In this document: positions 11,797 through 34,930 of the stretch, piece after piece
Layout: each line of letters opens with the position of its first letter
How positions within the stretch are numbered: position 1 is the first letter of the stretch
NCBI GenBank assembly: GCA_011037195.1
Contig: JAAEAF010003563.1
Location: 50,949 to 114,948, forward strand
Origin: Triatoma infestans
Lineage: Eukaryota; Arthropoda; Insecta; Hemiptera; Reduviidae
Direction: 5' to 3'
Length of the DNA: 64,000 nt
Position numbers and translations under genes: made by a program
Notes under the pieces: generated by a model
Told to the model about the DNA's origin: nothing
What the model saw: the letters and a program-made list of their open reading frames with translations, nothing else
Database searches by the model: none

Positions 11797-14700
11797 CTAT
11801 TCAATTTCTAAAGCTTTCCTTCTTCCTTTTTTAAGTGAATGCATTCTTTTTTCAATAATTCTTTCACGATTGGCCTTTTCTTTTCTGAAAAAAAAAGAGA
11901 TTATTTCTTAACATAAATATAACATCTACCCACGGTGTGAACCCATGCTTAGTAAGTAATGGCTTTGTGTGTATTTTCTGATTACGTGTGCATGTATGTA
12001 GAATAAACCTAAAATAAAAGGTGTTATTGTGTTTTTCATACTCTAAGTTCTTGCAGAATATCTTTAAGCAATTATCATAACAGGGAAGAGATTAGGTCAG
12101 TGGAAGCGCGCTGGACTAGCAACGCGGATGTCCCAGATCCGCGTCCAGCATTGCTACCTACCCTTAGATTTTTTCTTTCTAGGAGCCTCTACAGCTCACT
12201 AACCGGTGATAGGTAGTGTTGTCTGTAAAGAAGAACACTGAGAAGCCGGCAGTGCAATGAGAAGGCTCCTGGCGCCAATGACCATAAATATTGATGCGCC
12301 TTAAATAAAAAAAAAACATACTAAATAAAAAAACCCGTGAACATACTTACCCTAATGTTTTTTTTCCAATTATCATCCATTTAAATAAGGAAATGTTCAG
12401 GTTAATATTTGGGAAGAGTGTCTACCATGTGGGAGTCTGTATAACTCATAATTACCAAGATGTCTACTCAAATACTGATAACAAAGATACAAGAGTTACT
12501 GGAAAAAATACTTTTTTTTTAAACCGCGCTATGAAAGTTAAATTTTCCTCATGTTGAGTAAATAGTCACATTTGGTTGAGCATACTCGAGCAATGTATTA
12601 TTTATTTATTACTATTATCACTAACATATGCTCATAATTCATCTCATGCTCAAAAGTATTTCAAAAATATATATTCTACTTTATGTTTTGATATTCGTTA
12701 CGATCGCTGTATATTTGATGTTGTAAAACAGATGTTGAGATTCAGTCACAAAAAAAACTTTTTTCAAATTTCACCGACGTTTCGTCAAATTTATTGCCTT
12801 CTTCAGGGTAAAAACTTTCCCTTTTGAATTTCTTAAAAACTATAGTTTAACTTGTGATATACCATCACCAAGTATTCAACACTTCAAACAATAGTTTTTA
12901 AGAAATTCAAAAAAGAAAATTTTTACCCTGAAGAAGGCAATAAATTTACCGAAACGTCGGTGAAAATTTGTAAAAAGAGTTTTTTGGGACCAAATTTCAA
13001 TATCCATTTCACAACATTCTACTTCATTCATAAAAAAAAAGATAAATTTGTAATAAATCTTACTTATTTTACAAATTATATTTACCAGCTGGTGACAAAA
13101 ATGTATTTCTTCCTTATATGATTTTTTTTTTTTTTTTTTTTACCTCTTTCTGAGCATGTGAAGCGTTTCTTCTGAAGGAGGACTAGATGTTTGTGTAGCA
13201 GCATTTCTAATGATATCACGTAGCAATAACATTGCGGCAGCTTGATTATAAAGTTGCGATCTTGTTTTATCTGAACGAACTATCAGAAATCCATCCTTAT
13301 TTATTCTATTTTTGTACTACAAATAAAATTATTTAAACAAAAAAATTAATTTTTTTTTTAAATAAGAAAATTATATACAAAACTATAAGCAACCATTGAA
13401 TATTGATACTTTCTGCAAATTATCTAATAGGAAAAAAAAAAATTGGGGTCAGAAAACAAGAGCTAGTTTAAAAATTTCGTGAGTAAATAATAATCAGCAT
13501 CTATTAAAGGACAAAATTAAAGTTCTGTTGGGATTGGCATTCATTTGTGGGGTCATTCCTAAACATTAGATATTAATAAAAAGTTAACATTGAAGTCCAT
13601 GTATATTAAGAAAGCGATACATTTTTATTGAAGAAGATAGTGTTTTATATTTTATATATATATGTGTGTGTTTGAGAGAAAATAGAAAACATCTAAATTT
13701 ATGCATCTCTAAGTTCTTTATAAAATTACAAGCTACTTATAAAAATAATATTCGAACAATTCAAACATTTTCAGTAATAAGAAGAGAAGATTACCTTTGA
13801 AATAATATTTTTCTTAATATCTTCACTGAGCCAATCTGCGGTCTCTAAATGGAATCTTATATCAACTTTAGTATCAACCTTATTCACATTTTGTCCCCCA
13901 GGACCAGAACTTTTACAGTACGTTATTTCTAATTTTTCTGAAAGCATGTACATGAAATTAACTCATAAAATATAAAATATCAAAAACAAATATTGCATCA
14001 GCTACACTTTTAATGATATACAACAAAAATATATTATGTCTTCCTTAATACGTTTAATATAATTTCTTCTTTTTATTGATTTTGGGTTCTCATCCGTCGG
14101 CAAGGGGGTTCATCAAGTTGGTGTTGTAAGTTGACTTCAACATTCTATCACATGCCCCATTCTATGATGTGTGACTGAAATTTCGAATTTAAAATTAAGG
14201 TTGAAGTCAACTTTCCATACGAACCTTGATGAACCATCTCTGGAGATGGATGAGCATCTGAACCCAGTTATGACGGATAAAATTCCGGAAGTTATCCAGT
14301 ATTGAGGCCCCAACTACATATTCCAATAGTCTACAATGCCTTCTAAAACGATTTTGTTAGATTCATAAAAAACAAACATAAAGGAAACAAATCTGACAAA
14401 AAATCAGACTTGCAGAAGCAACATATTCTGCAAAATCATAAACTAAGCTGATATTATAGATCATGTAAAAGTTATAAACAGTTGGAATCGCATTACCAAT
14501 TTTTGTATTCTTACATACTTATTTTTGATTTGAGACTTTTTTTTTAAATGAATCTATGGGAAATGTTGGCTGCACCAATATTCCTCGACAAAACAATTCT
14601 TGTTATTTTCTTATTAAATTAAGAATAATTAAGCAAACATTTCAGTTCTAAAATATTCCTTCAACATGCTACATAAGTTGATTCTTGAATGGGCAAAGGG

Positions 14701-15043
14701 CCGTTTAATGTATATGCATAAAAACAACATGACCATCTGATTGCTTCAGTCCCCAATATTATATTACATAAACATAATAAAATGTTACCAACCGATTGGA
14801 ATATATCCTGAAAATCCTTTAGTGCTTTCTGGGATCTAAAAATGACAAAATAAAAGATTAAATTGTTTATATATTACTGTCCAAATAAACGAAGTTTTAA
14901 GTCAAAAGTACCTTCACTGGAGTGGTTATACTTAACGAACTATTTGGATATAAACGGCTTAACGAAACTGAACTTTTATAAGCACTTAAATTTCTTGATG
15001 TTGGAGAAATAATTAACCTAATAGAATTTATAAACAAATTCAT
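11797..15043 (-). CDS. MRPL58: mitochondrial peptidyl-tRNA hydrolase ICT1 / ribosomal protein mL62, complete
   Basis: Complete minus-strand gene, five exons: 15043-14912, 14835-14793, 13937-13795, 13316-13144 and 11884-11797 (stop TAG 11799-11797). All junctions are GT-AG and in phase, giving 579 bp, 192 aa. The protein is a codon-independent release factor-like peptidyl-tRNA hydrolase built into the mitochondrial large ribosomal subunit, where it frees peptides from stalled ribosomes. Seen: a basic, Ser-rich N-terminus suited to mitochondrial import; the catalytic SSGPGGQNVNK with GGQ at residues 72-74; KVDIRFHL; and a Lys/Arg-rich tail (KEKANRERIIEKR ... KKGRRKA) typical of the family. The length is close to human ICT1 (206 aa). 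It is divergent from Rac1, with 371 bp between the two start codons, and the CLC gene follows head-to-tail. I am confident of family and structure. Confidence 0.95.
12088..12313 (+). mobile_element. tRNA-derived SINE, full-length, in ICT1 intron 4
   Basis: The tRNA-like head starts with a box-A-like TAGGTCAGTGG and a degraded box B (cccagatccgcgtcc). The family body follows (cttagatttt, GGAGCCTCTACAGCTCAC, GGCTCCTGGCGCCAATGAC), then GCGCCTTAAATAAAA and an A-rich tail. Same family as 3335-3464, 17510-17710 and 59583-59812. Confidence 0.8.
12716..13020. repeat. fold-back element with hammerhead-like cores
   Basis: Two arms of about 130 bp (12716-12848 and 12888-13018) are inverted copies around a spacer of about 40 bp. 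Each arm carries the ordered motif CTGAAGA ... CGAAACGTC (right arm, plus strand, 12928-12958; left arm on the minus strand), the pattern known from Penelope-like retroelement terminal repeats. Lies in ICT1 intron 4. Confidence 0.8.
14084..14265. repeat. small fold-back element
   Basis: Inverted arms within ICT1 intron 2: GGGTTCTCATCCGTCGG at 14084-14100 against GATGAGCATCTGAACCC at 14249-14265, with inner pairs GGTTCATCAAG / CTTGATGAACC and AGTTGACTTCAAC / GTTGAAGTCAACT. No coding capacity. Confidence 0.7.
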
Positions 15044-15414
15044 TTTTTGTTGTTTATTACTGAGCAATGGTAGTGGTAACCTGTAACCTACTAGCGAATA
15101 AGAACTTTTTGGTTATATCTTTGATGAATATAAGTATTATTTAACAGAATACTAAAGCTTTCATAAACATTAGAAAAATGCTTTAAAATAAAATAAATGA
15201 CTTGAAGGCAAGCAATTGAGGTTAATTTATTTATGGGAAATGCATTAATATTGTATTCAAGAAATTTCCTCATATCGTCAGCCGCCCATTACAAAAAAGG
15301 GAGAGGGCAGACACACACAGAGAAACTACAGAGGACTAACTAGTTCGGTGCACTGATCTATTGACGCTTTATCTGCTTACAATTTGTTAATTTTCTGTTT
15401 TATTCAATTAAAAT
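15044..15414. promoter_or_regulatory. shared 5' region between ICT1 and Rac1 (candidate bidirectional promoter)
   Basis: The start codons of ICT1 (minus) and Rac1 (plus) are 371 bp apart and divergent, so both 5'UTRs and promoters must fit here unless Rac1 has a more distant non-coding first exon, which would have to lie inside ICT1. The stretch at 15280-15365 is locally richer in G and C than its surroundings and is the likeliest core. No convincing TATA element is assigned. Confidence 0.5.
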
Positions 15415-26299
<10,885 letters not shown>

Positions 26300-26335
26300 T
26301 TTTAATTCTTTTAAACTGTACAATATTAACAAAAG

Positions 26336-26344
26336 AGTAATAAT

Positions 26345-26375
<31 letters not shown>

Positions 26376-26385
26376 ATAATAATAA
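26336..26385. repeat. AAT trinucleotide microsatellite
   Basis: Run of AAT units with a few interruptions, starting 37 bp after the Rac1 stop codon and so inside its 3'UTR. Confidence 0.85.
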
Positions 26386-28465
26386 GAGGAAAATACTGGA
26401 AACCTGCTTCGCAGAACGTTTCTTCTTAGTCCTAAAAGTGAAATAATTGGACTAGGTATCCATGTTGGCCAAAATACTCTTAAATGTATATAGTTTAATA
26501 TATAATTAAATAATATATAATTAATTTTGTTATATCTTTATTAAAACTTATGTTGCATGAAAAAATTATTATTATCCTGGTGTAAATAATTGATCCTTAT
26601 TAATAAAATTAAAAAAAAGTATTAAAACGTGCTTATTTAAAAAGTGCAATAATACTTGTTGGATTTTTTTTTTTTTTCTTCTTATTAATTATTTCTGCAA
26701 AGTATGCTGGCCGGAATAAGAAAAATCTGGCCAAAATTGGACATTGTAATAAAGTGTAAATCACAAAGTTTTTAAAATTTGGTATCAAATCACTTTTTCA
26801 TGCAATGGCATAGAAATTTTGTCGTCGCTTAATTTAGACGAATGCTTAAAAATTGTATTAAATAAATAAGGACATAAATACAAAAAAAAAAATATATATA
26901 TACATATATATAAATTGTTGAACAAAAAAATAAATAAATAAATAATAATGTTGAAATGTTTATGTTGATATTTTCATTTTTTGGCGTTACTTTTTAATAT
27001 ATATAAGCAAATTGTACAGCACAATTACATGTTATTATTTTTCTTTCTTTTTTTTTAAATTTAGATTGTTTTTCTTTATCTTTTCATAAATAATAAAGTA
27101 GTGTAGATTCTTTTTTAAATGTATATTTTTAATATTCTGCTTTATTACAATTCATTTATATTGATAATAATTTTAAAATACAATTAATTTCTCTTCTTTT
27201 TTTTTTAAAAAAAAAATTGCTACCATGAAAAAATATCCAGTGGATATTGTTTCGATTCCGCTGTAAATTTGGTGAAATTAATATTAATAACAATGGTGCT
27301 TATAAGCTGGATATTTGAAATATCTGTAAAAGAGAATGAGGCAGTGTTCAAATCTTAAAAAAAATTAAAAAAAAAAAAATATGGCTGAATTAATTTTCTC
27401 CGTACTAATTAATATTATTGAGTTAATAATTTTTAAATTAATCGCAAAAGTTCACTATTAAAATAATACATTAATATATATATATATAAATATACATATA
27501 CCCAACAAAAGTTTTATTTGTTAACTAGTAATTTACATAATGCACTTAACTGAAAGATAATATAATCATAAATATATTTTTAAATACCTAAAAAAAAAAA
27601 AAAAAAAATCATTTGTATACTTAAATGATATAAAAGTAATTTTTTCTTTCTTTCTACACTTTATTTTATTTGTTGTAAATATATAAATAATATAAATACG
27701 CATTATAAATAGTATTACTAAGATTTGTAGGTGTCTATATGAAGTGATAATTCATTTCTTATTGATGTTGATCATCAAATTGTATTTTTTTTTTGTGTAA
27801 GGTATTTCTCGCATTCTGTTTTACTACTTCTTTTTGTTCTTAGGCGTCTCAGATATTGAAAAAAAAAAAAATAATAAAATATTTTATAGTGTTAAGCGAA
27901 TAGTAATCTCGAAAATATAAAAATTATTAAATATAATCCTATTTTTACTTTTCAAAATACATTTTTATAATGTATTCTTTTTCCTTTTATTTTTAATTTA
28001 ATTAAATTTTTAATTTGCACTGTGAGCGATCATATTTATTTGCAGATCATTGAATGCAATAGAATCTCTTTTCTTCTAAAAGAATCTCATTTATAAAAAT
28101 AAAAAAAATCTATAGTAAAAGTTATTCAAATTTTTATAGAAACAAAAAAAAACGGGCAGATTTGTGTAGTTTTGGTTTTTGCGTTGTAAGGATATTATTT
28201 TCTTTAATATATATATATTTACAGTAATATTCCCAACTAACAATCGTTTTTGACATAATTTTATTTCTAAATAGTTTTCATTAGAAATTTAAATTTCACT
28301 AGATATTTGTTTAATTAGATCTGTAAAAAAAAAATGGTTACTATTTTTATTTAACAGCAAATTTTACTTGATATCTAATGTCCAAATTTTGTATTCCAGA
28401 ATTGTGTCACTAATTAATAGTGCCGTTGTTTATGAAATTAGAAATTAAAAATTTCCTCATAGTAC

Positions 28466-28619
28466 ATCGATAGTTGGCAGGAATCAAAGAAATTGTTTGC
28501 TTTTTTTTATTGCAGAAAGTTTATTGGTCGACATTTTTGGACGCTTTAAGCATATAAAAATTAACTTTTTGCAAGATAAGGAAAACGTTTTTTTCATTTG
28601 GTATTTGCCAACTATCGAC
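28466..28619. repeat. fold-back MITE downstream of Rac1
   Basis: The perfect 13-bp arms TCGATAGTTGGCA (28467-28479) and TGCCAACTATCGA (28607-28619) enclose about 130 bp. The centre has a much decayed relative of the GAAAC-type core on the minus strand (28552-28530). Confidence 0.7.
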
Positions 28620-30436
28620 TTAACAATTTGAAGATTTACTATTTTTAGAGTTTATTAGTTTTATATAAAAATGATGCACAAGGAATAACCTCAAATTTTA
28701 TTCTAACCAAATCATATATGTATAATAATTTAAAAGTGGAATATCCTGAAAAACAGCATTACCACACACACAAAATATGGTTTTCGATTAAATAGAGCGG
28801 AAAAAAAAAAAAACTTTTACATTGTGGGGGATAAAAATGAAATAATAAAATCAAAATTCCTGAATAGATGTGATGAGATGTGAGTGAGGTCTGTCATAGC
28901 TTGCTTCTTTTTTTTTATTTCTCTTCTGGTCGGTTTCGGATCTTCATCCATCGTCAGAATATAATGTTTCATATTATTCAATCGGTCATATTTGTGATAG
29001 AAACTTTTTATATTAACCCAACATTTCTGCATAGTTTTCAACCAGAGCTATAGTTGACTCCGAAGATGGATAAGACTCGCTTTCAGACAGTCTCAAATAA
29101 TTGCTATTCCAGTTTTATTTTTTTCTCTTTTGTGTTTTTAATTTGGTCTGGATTTTTTTGGATTATGAAAATAAATATAAATAATTCCCGTATATCGTGA
29201 GGTTGAGAGCAAAATCCTGTTGAAGGTGAGACATAGCGGATCTAGGTTTTATATATGATCTAGACAAAAGCTAATTTTCAATTATTTGCTCTTTTTATTA
29301 TAAACAATAAAATTTAATTAATTCCTTTCACATACATATATGTTTGTTAATTTCAATTTATAATCCACCCCAAAAAAATATGTTGATTAGATTGCTTAAC
29401 GCTGGAAATAACTGCATTCAGAAATAAGTAGTACTTTTTTCAATGATTTATTTAGAAATATTTCTTAGTTCCTTACAATTGAAAAATCTAATTTAGTTTG
29501 CGAGATATAATTGCGAATTAACATGAGTATTATATTACTGTACATCCTTTTTTTAAAAAAATTATATCATTATTCTTATTATTTTTCTTTTATGGAGGTA
29601 CACTATTTCGACTAAGAATTCCAGTGAATAAGCACATTGGAAAATAAATAAGAAATCACTGCCTTAATACATTTTTTGGCAAATAAAAGAAATATATTAG
29701 TTACTGTGGCCTTTTCTTATAACATATTGGTATATACAATGAAAAAAAAAAAAAAAAAATATAAATAAAATAAATTAATGAAGTATTAATTTTATAAAGT
29801 TAGGTTTCTAATTAGGCATATATTATATATATATATATATTGTTATTTGTGTGTATATTTTAACATAAGCTTAAATTTATTTATATAATAATTGCTTTGA
29901 TTGTACAATTGATTTTATTCTAGATTATATTTGTTAATATGTAATAGAATATATATTAATCTTTTCTTCCTATAATAAAAAAAAAAATAATAATAATAAT
30001 AATAAAAATATATTACGATTGGTTTCAATAAAGTTGATCTTCTCTCAAATACATTTGTTTATGATTTTGGGTATACCTTCAGTTGATAGGCTAAAAAAAA
30101 TAAAAATAAGCTTGTTCAATACTTATAGTTAGAAGAGTGACAGCAATTTGACTTTTAAATAATATAAACAAAATGCTCAATATCCTTTTTCTGTAATATC
30201 TTAATTATTTCTTTTAGTTTAATTATTTAATCCTTTCTGTTTTATATTTATTGAGTTATGTAACTATTTTGCTTAATAGCCAATGTTCCCTCTGAATGTA
30301 AGGTAACCATTTCATGTTAAAACTACTGCTTACTTATAAAATAGAAAAAAAATATTGTTTGTATTTCATATGTTTAAATATAAATAAACATACCACTAAT
30401 AACTCTTAATTGAGTTAATTTCTACATCCTCTTTTT

Positions 30437-31060
30437 ACTTCTTACTCCTCCTAGTAAGAGGAAATGTTGGGAGCTTGTCAAATTTTCCAAATTAGTTTTC
30501 ATTGAATATACAATGTTTTGAGGGGTGCTGAGTATGAAAAAAAGTTTTTAGTGAACGGTGTGTGTGTGTGTGTGTTTTTGTGAACGTAATATTTCAAAAA
30601 CGAAACGTCACAGGAAGCTCAAACTACCGCTTCTGCTACGATATTTTCGGGTAAAATCCAGTAACCAAAAATGCGACTTTTCTGATTTATAATTGCCCCC
30701 TCCCCCAGTTTACGCGATTTTAACTTTGTATACGATCTACAAACGTAAACATCTTACCACTTTTATTTGAAAAATTTCCTCGAGAAATTGAATTTTTGGA
30801 AGTTTCTGAGGGAACATTAATGTTATGCATTCTTCTAAAATATTACTTCTACACAAGGTATGTTTCTATCAACTACATAATATTAATATAGGTATATATT
30901 AGCAGCATTGTTAGGATTCCAAATATACAGATTTCAATAAAATCGCCAAACGGAAGTGCAATTTTACATAGAATAGGTTTTTTACTTTTTTGGAATTTTC
31001 TCGGAAACGGCTACGAATTTCCTTTTAAACTTGGATTACTAAATACACAGATTTAAACCT
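30437..31060 (+). repeat. DR1 dispersed repeat, left two thirds
   Basis: Starts with the terminal hairpin (TTCTTACTCCTCCTAGTAAGAGGAA) and continues through a GT microsatellite (30557-30574), the 'caaaaacgaaacgtcacagg' block and two CCGGAAGTG-type monomer boundaries. Confidence 0.7.
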
Positions 31061-31079
31061 ATCATCTATGATTTTATCT

Positions 31080-32095
31080 GTCGCAGCATATTTCCTTTTA
31101 TCAGTTCTGACCGGGTTTTGGTTTCTTATCCACCGTGGTCCGAATAAGGCTCAATCAATTCATGTAGAGGTAAACATCAATTAATGTTTGAATGATGCAC
31201 CACACTCTTAACTATTATTATTATTATTTGTCTTTGGGAAGGGACCTCACTATTCAAAGCCTCACTGGGCCCTTATAGCTACCCTAAGAAAAACAACAAC
31301 AAACCGGGTCTAGAACAAAAATCCAGATCCAGATCTAATCCATCTTAAGATTCACTGCAGTCCGAATAAATCGGACAATAACCTTAAATGGAAATAGCCT
31401 AAGCTCTTCCACAGACATCTCTATTCCGACCAAAAGTCCTGAAACTAATTTCCTCATAACCCAGGCAATCAGTGATAAGATGGATGGGTGTTTTCCTCCT
31501 CTGTCTTACAGACTCTACAAAATGGATCCGGCGTGAGCCCCGTTATGTAGAAATGTCTCCTTAAACCACAATGTCCAGTAAGAGATCCAACCAGATGCCT
31601 GAGAGAATTCCGTGAAAAACACAGCAACGTCTCACTAATGGCCTTGTCCGGACCTCCGATGAGCATTTTGAACTGCCGAAAACCAACTGAGCTCATCCAT
31701 AAGGATGAATGGTGTGAAGCTGTCAATGTCTGGAATTCTGACAGATATGTACCAGAAGACCAATGAAAGGAAGAGGGGCGCCTAATCTGACAAATCTATC
31801 GACCTCCTCATTCCCAAAAATTCCCATGTGACCTGGCACCCAGACTAGAAGAACAATCCTTCAGAGAAGAAAGCTCTTCCAGTCTTTTAGAACATTCTAA
31901 TACCAACTTGGAAGTGAAGACACGAACTCAGCGCAGCCCACTCTTAACTAACATTAAGTTCAAGTTATCTCTCTACCTGAATTGATTGAGCCTTACTCTG
32001 ATGGAGGAGAAACCGAAACCGGCCGAACCGAAATAATGAAGCATGCTACGACGGATAAAATCATAGGATGTTATCCAGCAATGCGGACTCAACTA
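31080..32095. repeat. fold-back element split by a LINE insertion
   Basis: The left arm (31080-31180: ...GGCTCAATCAATTCATGTAGAGG) and right arm (31970-32090: CTCTACCTGAATTGATTGAGCC...) are inverted copies. The right arm contains CTGATGG ... GAAACCG ... CCGAACCGAAA (about 31998-32032), again of the Penelope/hammerhead-like type. The I-like LINE at 31215-31938 was inserted between them. Confidence 0.65.
31215..31938 (-). mobile_element. I-like LINE, 5'-truncated, with 12-bp target duplication
   Basis: Minus-strand, 724 bp. The coding part (31726-31469 and broken continuation) is the C-terminal end of ORF2: RQFKMLIGGPDKAIS, LVGSLTGHCGLRRHFY and the zinc-knuckle CRVCKTEEENTH. The 3' end is a TAA-type repeat tail (31215-31228 as TTATTATTATTATT on the plus strand), characteristic of I-clade elements. 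CACTCTTAACTA at 31203-31214 is repeated at 31939-31950 and is the target duplication. A related 3' end is at 42826-43105. Confidence 0.9.
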
Positions 32096-32862
32096 CATTT
32101 TCAGTAGACTCATACTTTTATTTGATTCATTTAAACAAAAAATTGATTATGGACAATTTTTATAGAATTTATGACGTTAAATATTAAAAAATGGGTTAGT
32201 GGAATGTATGGCCACGCCTTTCTGTACAATACAATTACTTCTCTTCCTATCTTATTTAGTAGGTTGGAGTAGTCCCCGACCATCCCCATATAAATGTTAA
32301 GACAAGTGAGCAAAATCTGAAGTATAAACAAAAGGGTCATTTATTTGCATTAACCAGATTTTTACATTTTTTTTATGTGCAAAAGGAGTTAATCGATCGA
32401 ATTAGAGGGAAAGTCAATTTTCAGAGGGAAAGTGAGTAGCATTTCAAAAAAATGTACTGCCCATAATAGTTAACTGTTATGTACATTTTGAGGAATTAAG
32501 GACCGTATGTCACAACCAGCAGAGCCCGCTCTAGGGGCGGGCAACCCGGACATTTGTCCGGGGCGACATTTTGGCTGTAAGTGTGGGAAAAATATTTTTG
32601 TGTTAAATACTCAAATTTCACTAATCGATTTTTTCGTTCGCTAAAAATTTATAGTACGTGGCGTATTTATATAGCTTATGTATTAAATCTAAAAATATTT
32701 ACTTTATTATTGAAAAATTATCGCAGAATATGTAAAGAACGATGCTTGAACTTGTTTAACAAGCATGTACTTCTCTGTCTCTGAACAAAATAGCATTAGC
32801 ATGCAGTGTGCTGCTTCAGCTTGTGTTTGAACGTGCATAGATAGACTTGCTTAATAAAATAT
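32096..32862. other. unassigned sequence
   Basis: No recognised gene. 32520-32580 ('ggggcgggcaacccgga...cattt') resembles 37715-37775 in inverted or shuffled form, which suggests further transposon debris. Confidence 0.35.
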
Positions 32863-33990
32863 ACACACTGCTGGTAAAAAGTTTGGACCAGCTAGAATAA
32901 AAATGTATTATATTTATTTTTGTTAGTTTAATGATTTGTTATGAATGAAATAAAATGTCAGTAATTCAAATATGTTATAATTAATCTATATACAATAAAT
33001 AAGCGATAACAAATTCATTACAAAGTGTGAATCTTTCCCAAAAATAAATTTCGACTAAACGGCTTTTTCATCAAAGTGACCACCTCTCCACTTAATTACT
33101 TCTCTTATAATTCTAGGCATTCTCTCAATCAATGTATTGATTGTTTCGAATTCAATATTACTCCACACATTGTACAGTATCTGCTACAGAGCATTTAGAG
33201 AATTAGGCCACTTGAGACGAACTTTCCCATCTAGCTCATCCCACAAAAGTTCAATTGGGTTCAAGTCAGGGGGATTGCGACGCCCAGACCATATTGACAC
33301 ATATTTTTCATCTTCTTTTTCCTTAATGGTATTGTCTACATAATTTGGAAGTATGTTTAGGGTCACTGTCCTGTTGCATAATGATCAATCGCTGACCGCA
33401 GGGTAAGACGTGATTTTCTAAAATGCTTTTATAATTTTCTTTTTTCATTATCCCGTCAATATGGACGAGATCACCTGTTCCATAGCCTGAAAAACATCCC
33501 CAAACCATGACCGAGCCCTCTCTGTGCATAACGGTGGATATTATGCATTGTGGATGTCAGTTTTTCTGAGCTGAAAGGTTCCTCCAACCTTTCACTGTGA
33601 AGTCTTTGTATTTCAAGCCCACTCTGAATGTTTCTTCTTGTTTGCACCCTTTAATAATGGTTTCAGCGTTGCAACTCTTCATATTAAGTTCGCTTGATGA
33701 AGTCGCCTTTGAACAGGCCTCGAACTTGTTTTAATAACTTCCCCTCTGATTTTTGGAGCTTTGAGTCGTCTGTTTCTTTTACTTCATAAAATAATGAACT
33801 TATCCTCAGCTGTGATTGTTGATTTTGGTCTCCCGGAGCTGTGTAAATCTTCATGATCACCATATTTTTTATAACCGTTTGATAGCCCGGTGAACACCAT
33901 TTTTTGAAATTTTAAGTTCAGCCATTATTTTTCGTTCTGATTTCCCTATTCAGGTAGCAACACTAAGTTCTTTAACTTTGCCCATTTTGT
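32863..33990 (-). pseudogene. Tc1-type transposase, decayed
   Basis: Minus-strand pseudo-CDS from ATG 33985 to TAG 33055. N-terminal part: MGKVKELSVAT and AELKISKNGVHRAIKRL (HTH). Middle: GSVMVWGCFSGYGTGDLVHI. Then QQDSDPKHTS (second catalytic D) and PDLNPIELLWDEL (catalytic D/E region) near 33250-33270. Several frameshifts and stops (33880-33990, 33560-33720). The outer end at 32866-32895 (GTAAAAAGTTTGGACCAGC) is a typical Tc1 terminus; the opposite terminus was not found. Tc1 transposases cut and paste DNA at TA sites. Confidence 0.88.
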
Positions 33991-34304
33991 ATTAATTCAA
34001 AAGAGGAAAAATCAGCGTTGGAATAAGATGTAGTTGTAAACCGTGAAGATATATTCGCAACCGTGAAGATATACTCGTAAACGCAAAAAGATATACTTGT
34101 AAACCGTGAAGCTCAAGGAGTGAACTAACTGTTCCCAATTAAATAAATTAGAATAAAAAGTAAGTAAATAATGATTTGTTGACAAACAATACAAAGTCCT
34201 AATCTATAAACAGAATCAATAATTGAAAGAAATTATTCTCTGTGAATTACTAACAAATCCAAGAGGTAAATTGTTGTCTCAAAGGGCAAAGTGTATATTA
34301 TGTT

Positions 34305-34500
34305 AGATTGGATGGGGGAGGGCCACGCCTCATTCCACTGCGACCTTCATTAAGAGGTCTATTGTGTATCTCCTGGGTATGACATCCCTCACCTTCGCCC
34401 TCTTAATCAGGCCTAGCAGAGCTGAAAGAGCTCCGTCATGAAGCTCGTGGCTTCGGTATTGCTAGTCCCCAGTTGAAGAAACCTTGTCCCTTGTCCTTGT
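34305..34500 (-). mobile_element. 3' end fragment of the RNase H-bearing LINE
   Basis: Closely parallels 38125-38310 of the large LINE ('gcctcattccactgcgacct', 'aggtctattgtg', 'ttgaagaaaccttgtcc'), so it is a 5'-truncated second insertion of the same family, in the same orientation. Confidence 0.75.
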
Positions 34501-34559
34501 TGAATTCTTATCACTTTTATTTGCCACATTTTTCTGCAATATGCTTTTCTCTGAAGTAT

Positions 34560-34690
34560 CACTAAAATTACTGATTAGCAATAATGCTTTTCTCTAAAGT
34601 ACCACTAAAATAACTGATGACTGATGAAGTCCCGAAAATATATCTTTTGAGACAAACAAATAATGCGAAAAATAAAATGCAAATAAAGGT
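34560..34690 (+). repeat. Penelope/hammerhead-like relic
   Basis: ACTGATGACTGATGAAG followed by TCCCGAAAATATATC at about 34613-34645 keeps the order of the CTGATGA ... GAAA core. Two imperfect copies of 'gcttttctctgaagtatcactaaaat' precede it. Confidence 0.35.
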
Positions 34691-34930
34691 TGTAAAAGAA
34701 AAAAGTTATGCTCCTAATCAAAATGATGCTCTGTTGACAAAGTCTGCATTTTCCTTCATAGTCTAGATTTGATATCCCTAAATTTGTTTAGTCTACTGCC
34801 GCAATTTAGGAAAAAGAAATCTGGTATAAAACAATCACCCTTCATTCCTTTATTGTATAATTCATTTGCAAATAAACGGTTAGTGGACATGTATTACAGA
34901 TAAATAAAGGAGGTGAGGATTATACTATTT

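Larger units (their letters stand above)
26300..30430 (+). other. very AT-rich Rac1 3' flank / probable long 3'UTR
   Basis: About 4 kb with exceptional A/T bias, many A or T homopolymers and TA runs, and no credible open frame. Several AATAAA signals occur (for example near 26602, 26863 and 30028), so the transcript end cannot be fixed; the ttcaataaag at about 30024-30033 followed by T-rich sequence is one distal candidate. A fold-back lies at 28466-28619. Confidence 0.45.
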
